In this document: one piece after another, positions 6,051-9,925 of the stretch | How the letters are laid out: every line of letters begins with the position of its first letter | Numbering within the stretch: the stretch's first letter is position 1 | Source of the DNA: CAYIFA01 sp964362625 | Lineage (GTDB): Bacteria; Patescibacteriota; Minisyncoccia; 1-14-0-10-42-19 | Length of the DNA stretch: 9,925 nucleotides | Assembly (NCBI GenBank): GCA_964362625.1 | Contig: CAYIFA010000032.1 | Span: 1 to 9,925, forward strand | Direction of reading: 5' to 3' | Made by a program: the position numbers and the translations under genes | The notes under the pieces: generated by a model | Told to the model about the DNA's origin: nothing | The model's database searches: none | Seen by the model: the letters and a program-made list of their open reading frames with translations, nothing else

Positions 6051-6278
6051 ATGCCAGAGCTAGTCGGCTTTAAGAGTCAGCGGCACAAGAGAATGTTTGA
6101 GCAACTAGTTGAATTTTGCGGTCTAGACGGCGTTGATTACGCTGATCATGATGGATGGGAAGAGTATACATTATATAAGGGCGACCAAAGTATTATCTTG
6201 CAAGCGATTAGCCATATTGAAGACGGCACCTTCTTATTGGTAGATTATGGGCAGTCGCGGCTGGCCAACCCAAAGTAA
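6051..6278 (+). CDS. Small soluble hypothetical protein (75 residues)
   Basis: The start is ATG 6051, set by the consensus Shine-Dalgarno. The frame also runs back to a TTG at 5991, but that overlaps the promoter. The protein is soluble and acidic overall. A basic N-terminal helix (GFKSQRHKRMFEQLVEFCG, about 5-23) is followed by an acidic, aromatic stretch (DYADHDGWEEYTLY, about 28-41). Two probable strand or helix elements follow (QSIILQAISHIEDG and FLLVDYG). It has no signal, membrane helix or known motif, and I do not recognise a family. The high-quality promoter and ribosome binding site suggest substantial expression. It is monocistronic, bounded by terminators at 5949-5977 and 6303-6329. 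Confidence 0.75.
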   Translation: MPELVGFKSQRHKRMFEQLVEFCGLDGVDYADHDGWEEYTLYKGDQSIILQAISHIEDGTFLLVDYGQSRLANPK

Positions 6279-6302
6279 TTTTGAGTAGTTAATAGTTTTT
6301 CA

Positions 6303-6334
6303 AAATAGGCGCAAATGATGCGCCTATTTACGTT
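6303..6334 (+). terminator. Probable intrinsic terminator of the gene 6051-6278
   Basis: AAATAGGCGCA (6303-6313) pairs perfectly with TGCGCCTATTT (6319-6329) around a 5-nt AATGA loop, an 11-bp stem. The + strand tail is ATTTACGTTT, only moderately T-rich. On the opposite strand the stem is followed by TGAAAAAC, which is no better. It separates the small gene from uppP. Confidence 0.7.
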
Positions 6335-6363
6335 TGAGGTATTACACCCAATTATTGTTTATC

Positions 6364-6372
6364 TGGTATTAT
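6364..6372 (+). promoter_or_regulatory. Extended -10 of a leaderless uppP promoter
   Basis: TGG plus TATTAT (6367-6372) is an extended -10, six bases before ATG 6379. The best -35 candidate, ATTACA (6341-6346), is 20 bp away, so the extended -10 probably carries the promoter. No Shine-Dalgarno site is present. Confidence 0.55.
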
Positions 6373-6378
6373 GGGGGC

Positions 6379-7149
6379 ATGACCTATGCAGAGAGTTTGA
6401 TTTTGGGAATAGTTGAGGGTATAACAGAGTTTTTGCCGATATCGTCCACCGGCCATCTCATATTGGTTAGCGAGTTTTTAAAAATTGGCAACCAGCCTTT
6501 TGTCAAAAGTTTTGAGATAATCATACAGCTTGGCGCGATTTTTTCGGTAATATTCTTATATCGGAGATCTTTCCTTGATATAGAAATCCTAAAAAAAATA
6601 ATGGTCGGATTCCTTCCGACCGGAGTAATCGGCCTCGTTTTGTATAAAGCCATAAAAGTATATTTTATCGGCAATCACGCCATGGCCTTGTGGGCGCTGT
6701 TCATTGGCGGTTTTGCGTTAATAATTTTTGAGTTCTGGCATCAAGAATCCGAAGACGGCGGGAAAGATTTAGCGGGAATTTCATACAAGCAAGCGCTGTG
6801 GATAGGGCTATGCCAATCCGCGGCAATAATTCCCGGGGTTTCGCGTTCAGCGGCAAGCATAGTTGGCGGGTTGCTCGCGGGATTAAAAAGGAAAACTATC
6901 GTAGAGTTTTCTTTTTTGTTGGCCGTCCCGACTATGCTCGCCGCAAGCGGGTTTGATCTGGCCAAAAACGCTGACTCTTTTTCTAAAAATCAGTTCGGGG
7001 TTTTAACCGTAGGATTTTTGGTTTCTTTTGTTGTGGCCATGATTAGTGTTAAGTTCTTGCTTAATTTCATTAAAAACCATAATTTCGTGCCATTCGGTGT
7101 TTATCGCATAATTCTCGCGCTGATTTTCTGGCTGGTTTTATTTAAATAA
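6379..7149 (+). CDS. uppP: Undecaprenyl-diphosphate phosphatase UppP (BacA)
   Basis: UppP removes one phosphate from undecaprenyl diphosphate, regenerating the lipid carrier for peptidoglycan and other wall polymers. Overexpression of such genes confers bacitracin resistance in known cases. This 256-residue, strongly hydrophobic protein has both family signatures: GIVEGITEFLPISSTGHL at 10-27 and IPGVSRSAASIVGGLLAGLK at 141-160. Residues equivalent to the catalytic E17, E21, H30 and R174 of E. coli UppP are present as E13, E17, H26 and R146. The EFSFLLAVPTM segment (166-176) is also typical. The length is near the usual 255-275. ATG 6379 gives the canonical MTYxESLILG start; the frame extends upstream to a TTG at 6334, but that would put the promoter inside the gene. 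It has its own leaderless-type promoter, and the protease downstream has a separate one. Confidence 0.97.
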   Translation: MTYAESLILGIVEGITEFLPISSTGHLILVSEFLKIGNQPFVKSFEIIIQLGAIFSVIFLYRRSFLDIEILKKIMVGFLPTGVIGLVLYKAIKVYFIGNHAMALWALFIGGFALIIFEFWHQESEDGGKDLAGISYKQALWIGLCQSAAIIPGVSRSAASIVGGLLAGLKRKTIVEFSFLLAVPTMLAASGFDLAKNADSFSKNQFGVLTVGFLVSFVVAMISVKFLLNFIKNHNFVPFGVYRIILALIFWLVLFK

Positions 7150-7152
7150 CGC

Positions 7153-7181
7153 TTGACAAATCCGACCAGGTTTGCTATATT
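7153..7181 (+). promoter_or_regulatory. Near-consensus promoter of the S8 protease gene
   Basis: TTGACA (7153-7158), a 17-bp spacer and TATATT (7176-7181) form an almost ideal housekeeping-sigma promoter, beginning 4 bp after the uppP stop. Transcription should start near 7188, leaving an AT-rich leader of about 60 nt before ATG 7248. Confidence 0.8.
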
Positions 7182-7214
7182 GGTTTGATAATGTTAACTT
7201 GTTTCTATATATAC

Positions 7215-7232
7215 TATTATTAAGTAATAATA
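7215..7232 (+). repeat. AT-only inverted repeat in the protease mRNA leader
   Basis: TATTATTA and TAATAATA are perfect inverted 8-mers separated by AG, ending 15 nt before the protease ATG at 7248. As RNA they would form a weak 7-bp A-U hairpin with a 4-nt loop. It could shape access to the start codon, which has no Shine-Dalgarno site. The AT-rich context makes chance a real alternative. Confidence 0.35.
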
Positions 7233-7247
7233 TTTAATCAAAACAAT

Positions 7248-8501
7248 ATGAAAAACATAACTATTTCTTCGTTGATGATGCTCGCAGTCTTGGTTATTTT
7301 CGGGACAACGCAGGCATATGGATTGGGGGCGGCTAACGGAAAAGTGGCCGGACAATATATCGTTGTTTTTAAAGACGCCGTTAATGATGTTGACGGCGCG
7401 AGCGATGAGCTTGCGAAAAATCATGGTTTGAGTAATCTTCAGACCTATCGGCACGCGCTTAAGGGTTTTGCGGCAACTGTGCCGGCTGGCCGTTTGAAGA
7501 AATTGGAGAGCGATCCGCGCGTGGAATTCGTAAGCGAAGACCGGATTGTTTCGATCGACCGAACCGTTTCAATCGCGGCCCAGACTTTGCCGACGGGAGT
7601 TAATCGTATAGATGCCGAGCAAACATTAACGCATATCAACAAGGGCACCGGTATTAATGTAGCGATTATTGATACAGGCATAGACCTCAAACATCCGGAC
7701 TTAAAAACAAACATTGTTGGAGGCAAAAATTGTTCCAGCGGCAAAAGCTATAGCGATGGCAATGGGCACGGCACTCATGTAGCCGGCACAGTCGCAGCCA
7801 TTGACAATGGTCTTGGAGCAGTAGGGGTGGCGCCGGAGGCAAAGCTTTGGGCTGTGCGGGTTTTAAACAATGCCGGCTCAGGCACATGGTCTTCGGTGAT
7901 TTGCGGCATTGATTTTGTTACATCCAAAGCGCCGGCCAACGGCGGGCCTATTATGGTGGCTAACATGAGTTTGGGCGGAGGCGGAACCAGCGATAATAAC
8001 TGCGGTAATACTAACAACGACGCTTTACATAAAGCAATTTGCAGGTCACGAGACGCAGGAGTTACCTATGTGGTTGCCGCCGGCAATAACGGAAGCGGTG
8101 CTGCCGCATTTGTTCCCGCCGCCTATGATGACGCGGTGATCACGGTATCGGCTTTGGCTGATTCCGACGGGCAATCCGGTGGTCTGGGATCTCAAACCAG
8201 CTACGGGGCTGATGATACTTTTGCCACGTTCAGTAATTACGGAAGCGTGGTTGATCTCGGAGCTCCGGGTGTGAGCATTTTCTCCACTTGGAAAGGCGGG
8301 ACGTATAATACCATCAGTGGTACCAGTATGGCCTCTCCTCATGTTGCCGGAACTGCCGCCTTATACATTAAAAATAATCCCGGCGCATCGTGGATTGGAG
8401 TGCGTGACGCGCTCAAGACTTTGGCCGAGCCGCTTAATTTCGGCCACACCGATCCTTCTGGGCTGCATGCGGAGTCGGTAGTTAAAGCAGGATCTTTATA
8501 A
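7248..8501 (+). CDS. Secreted subtilisin-like serine protease (peptidase family S8) with I9 propeptide
   Basis: This is a 417-residue subtilase. It starts with a signal peptide (MKN, hydrophobic core about 5-19, likely cleavage after TQA at 23). An I9-type inhibitor propeptide follows at about 36-104 (GQYIVVFKDAV to VEFVSEDRIV). The catalytic domain runs from about 114 to 410, with Asp142 in AIIDTGID, His174 in GNGHGTHVAG, the oxyanion Asn280 in AAGNNGSG and Ser360 in SGTSMASPH, so the triad is complete. Four cysteines (C162, C219, C252, C265) fall in the mature part and may form disulfides. There is no C-terminal anchor or extra domain, so the mature enzyme is probably released or held by other means. 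It should be autoprocessed and active outside the cytoplasm; the substrate is unknown. ATG 7248 lacks a Shine-Dalgarno site. It is a single-gene unit with its own promoter and terminator. Confidence 0.96.
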   Translation: MKNITISSLMMLAVLVIFGTTQAYGLGAANGKVAGQYIVVFKDAVNDVDGASDELAKNHGLSNLQTYRHALKGFAATVPAGRLKKLESDPRVEFVSEDRIVSIDRTVSIAAQTLPTGVNRIDAEQTLTHINKGTGINVAIIDTGIDLKHPDLKTNIVGGKNCSSGKSYSDGNGHGTHVAGTVAAIDNGLGAVGVAPEAKLWAVRVLNNAGSGTWSSVICGIDFVTSKAPANGGPIMVANMSLGGGGTSDNNCGNTNNDALHKAICRSRDAGVTYVVAAGNNGSGAAAFVPAAYDDAVITVSALADSDGQSGGLGSQTSYGADDTFATFSNYGSVVDLGAPGVSIFSTWKGGTYNTISGTSMASPHVAGTAALYIKNNPGASWIGVRDALKTLAEPLNFGHTDPSGLHAESVVKAGSL

Positions 8502-8530
8502 AATATAATTTGTAATTAATATCGCGTTTT

Positions 8531-8566
8531 AGCAAAAACTCCCATGCCGGGAGTTTTTGCTTCTTG
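8531..8566. terminator. Strong intrinsic terminator after the S8 protease gene
   Basis: AGCAAAAACTCCC (8531-8543) pairs perfectly with GGGAGTTTTTGCT (8549-8561) around an ATGCC loop, a 13-bp stem. The GC-rich core is flanked by an A-tract and a T-tract, so it could work in both directions. Its role here is to end the protease transcript on the + strand. Confidence 0.85.
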
Positions 8567-8592
8567 AACTTTTTCGGGCTTCGTGGTAGTAT
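8564..8592 (+). promoter_or_regulatory. Predicted promoter of the small gene and DEAD-box helicase
   Basis: TTGAAC (8564-8569) and TAGTAT (8587-8592), 17 bp apart, with TGG before the -10, make a good promoter immediately after the protease terminator. The start should fall near 8599, at or inside the ATG candidates 8597 and 8603, again implying a leaderless or near-leaderless message. Confidence 0.65.
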
Positions 8593-8596
8593 TTTA

Positions 8597-8833
8597 ATGA
8601 ACATGAAAAAGAGAGATTACGTGCTTGAACGGAACCAAGCAATGACCACTGCCGTGGATTTTTTGGATTTGTATAACAAGATGATCCCTGCGCATTTCCC
8701 ACAAGCAACAACCGAAGTAATGAGGAAATTCCAGCTGGCGCACCCGGCGCTTTTCAAGCGCGGTAGCGAATGGTCAATCGAACGGCATCGCAAGCATTTG
8801 ATGGACTGGCTTTCCTCTGGATCACATGCGTGA
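8597..8833 (+). CDS. Small hypothetical protein upstream of and overlapping the DEAD-box helicase
   Basis: From ATG 8597 the protein has 78 residues; ATG 8603 is nearly as good and fits a leaderless transcript better. The frame also runs back to a TTG at 8564, but that is the -35 element. The sequence is soluble and mostly helical, with a basic start (MKKRDYVLERNQ), a helical segment TAVDFLDLYNKMIPAHF and a basic C-terminal part (RKFQLAHPALFKRG, SIERHRKHLMDWL). I do not recognise a family. Its net basic character would suit nucleic acid binding, but that is only inference. Its last 8 nt overlap the helicase start, so the two are probably translated in a coupled manner and may act together. 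Confidence 0.7.
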   Translation: MNMKKRDYVLERNQAMTTAVDFLDLYNKMIPAHFPQATTEVMRKFQLAHPALFKRGSEWSIERHRKHLMDWLSSGSHA

Positions 8834-9925
8834 GAGCGCAACAACAGGTAAAACTTTCAATGGCCTAGGCATTGCGCCGGGGCTGATTGAAGTACTGGGA
8901 AAACTTCGTTTTGCCGAACCTACGCCGATTCAGCGCCAAGCCATACCGGCGGCAATTGGAGGCAGCGATATTGTTGGGGTTGCCCAAACCGGAACAGGGA
9001 AAACTCTTGCCTTTGGCATCCCGATGCTGCAGCGTCTGGCTCGCATCAAAGGACAGGGGCTAGTGCTCTTGCCCACCCGCGAATTGGCACTACAGGTTGA
9101 AAAGTCTCTCCATGCGATCGGCCAGCCACTCGGCCTGAAAACCGCGGTGCTTATCGGCGGGCAATCTTTTGGTCCGCAAATAGATGCCATACGGAGAAAT
9201 CCGCATGTGATTATTGCTACGCCTGGGCGACTGATAGATCATCTTACCCGGAAAACCATAACGCTTGAACGAGTGAATACCCTCGTGCTTGATGAGGCCG
9301 ATCGGATGCTGGATATGGGTTTTAAGCCGCAGATTGATCGGATTGTGCGTGTGGTGCCTCGCGACCGGCAGACTATGCTTTTCTCGGCGACGCTTCCGTA
9401 TGAGATAATGGCTATCGCGTCGGCCAATATGCGTCAGCCGGTTCGTATTGAAGTAGCGCCATCCGGCACGACCGTGGAAAGCGTCACTCAAGAAATTTTT
9501 ATCGTTGAAAGGACCGCGAAGCCGGAATTACTCGCGGCGGTTCTCAAGGAACATCGCGGATCAACCCTTGTTTTCACCAGGACAAAATTCGGAGCGAAAA
9601 AAATAACCAGGGCGCTAAAGGCCCTAGGCGAATCGGCTGCCGAGATTCATTCCAATAGGTCGCTGGCCCAGCGTAGAGATGCGCTTGAAGGATTTCGCTC
9701 CGGGCGTTACCGCGTGCTTATTGCCACTGATATAGCGTCGCGCGGCCTTGATGTAAAAGGCATTGAGACAGTTATCAACTATGATTTGCCGTCGCAAGCC
9801 GAGGATTATGTCCACCGTATCGGCCGCACCGGACGCGCGGGGATGGCGGGACATGCCATTTCTTTTGCCATGCCCGAAGAGCGGAATGAAGTCCGCAGCA
9901 TTGAGCGCTTGATTAAAAAATCTAT
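8826..9925 (+). CDS. DEAD-box ATP-dependent RNA helicase, RhlE/CsdA-like, 3'-truncated by the window edge
   Basis: The frame is open from ATG 8826 to the window end (366 codons visible). DEAD-box helicases use ATP to unwind short RNA duplexes in ribosome assembly, RNA decay and cold adaptation. Both RecA domains are present. Domain 1 has the Q motif (F11 upstream, F29, PTPIQ 32-36), motif I AQTGTGKT (53-60), Ia PTRELALQ (83-90), GG 111-112, Ib TPGRL (132-136), II DEAD (156-159) and III SAT (187-189). Domain 2 has motif IV LVFTRTK (248-254), the IHSNRSLAQR segment (274-283), V ATDIASRGLD (300-309) and VI HRIGRTGRAG (330-339). All are intact. The pattern fits the RhlE-like bacterial group, though the diagnostic C-terminal tail lies beyond the window. 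The start overlaps the previous gene by 8 nt, lacks a Shine-Dalgarno site and probably depends on translational coupling. Confidence 0.95.
   Translation, partial: MRESATTGKTFNGLGIAPGLIEVLGKLRFAEPTPIQRQAIPAAIGGSDIVGVAQTGTGKTLAFGIPMLQRLARIKGQGLVLLPTRELALQVEKSLHAIGQPLGLKTAVLIGGQSFGPQIDAIRRNPHVIIATPGRLIDHLTRKTITLERVNTLVLDEADRMLDMGFKPQIDRIVRVVPRDRQTMLFSATLPYEIMAIASANMRQPVRIEVAPSGTTVESVTQEIFIVERTAKPELLAAVLKEHRGSTLVFTRTKFGAKKITRALKALGESAAEIHSNRSLAQRRDALEGFRSGRYRVLIATDIASRGLDVKGIETVINYDLPSQAEDYVHRIGRTGRAGMAGHAISFAMPEERNEVRSIERLIKKS

Noticed and set aside
6334..6378. TTG at 6334 as the start of uppP
   Set aside because: It would place the extended -10 inside the gene and add residues not seen in UppP, whose usual start matches ATG 6379.
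7445..8342. Several minus-strand frames opposite the S8 protease
   Set aside because: The + strand has an intact catalytic triad and signal peptide; the minus frames lack start signals and resemble antisense shadows.
9090..9491. A 133-codon minus-strand frame opposite the DEAD-box helicase
   Set aside because: The opposite strand encodes conserved helicase motifs throughout this stretch, so the frame is a mirror of that codon pattern.
1..9925. Use of a recoded TGA (Gracilibacteria-type code)
   Set aside because: Genes at 1, 2948, 4428 and 8597 end at TGA exactly where neighbours begin or the domain ends, so TGA is read as stop.
1..9925. CRISPR array, tRNA, rRNA, transposon ends or phage structural genes
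   Set aside because: No regularly spaced repeats, cloverleaf-like segments, transposase motifs or phage genes were seen by eye on either strand.

Overview
The window looks like a piece of a bacterial chromosome, most likely from the Candidate Phyla Radiation (Patescibacteria, Parcubacteria-like). This is an inference from several signs. Genes are small and tightly packed. Many membrane proteins have no recognisable function. One anchored protein begins KGFIPI, a style common in that group. Several genes have a -10 box so close to the ATG that their mRNAs should be leaderless. TGA is used as a stop, so this is not one of the lineages that recode TGA. No rRNA, tRNA, CRISPR array or transposase was seen.

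Region 1 (1-4264, all + strand) is a membrane or envelope cluster. A polytopic membrane protein, cut by the left edge, is followed by a DUF6498-like membrane protein, LemA, a second DUF6498-like protein, and an anchored proline-rich-stalk protein with a degenerate LytM/M23-like domain. Junctions are short (14, 40 and 2 nt gaps and a 4-nt ATGA overlap). lemA also has its own probable leaderless promoter. The two DUF6498-like proteins share two motif blocks and sit on either side of lemA, which suggests a membrane assembly of unknown function.

Region 2 (4265-6378) holds four small hypothetical genes: an anchored, possibly NTF2-like protein (+), a four-cysteine protein (-), a membrane protein (+), and a 75-residue soluble protein (+). 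The last three have good Shine-Dalgarno sites. They are separated by clear promoters and intrinsic terminators, and two of the terminators contain the stop codon. They look like separately controlled accessory genes.

Region 3 (6379-8561) carries uppP (undecaprenyl-diphosphate phosphatase, lipid carrier recycling for cell wall synthesis) and a secreted subtilisin-like S8 protease. The protease has an intact catalytic triad, an I9 propeptide, a near-consensus promoter and a strong terminator.

Region 4 (8564-9925) has a promoter, a small hypothetical gene, and a DEAD-box RNA helicase that overlaps it by 8 nt and runs off the right edge.

Overall the window is dominated by envelope functions. 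The most unusual content is the DUF6498-LemA-DUF6498 arrangement and the coexistence of leaderless and Shine-Dalgarno-led genes.
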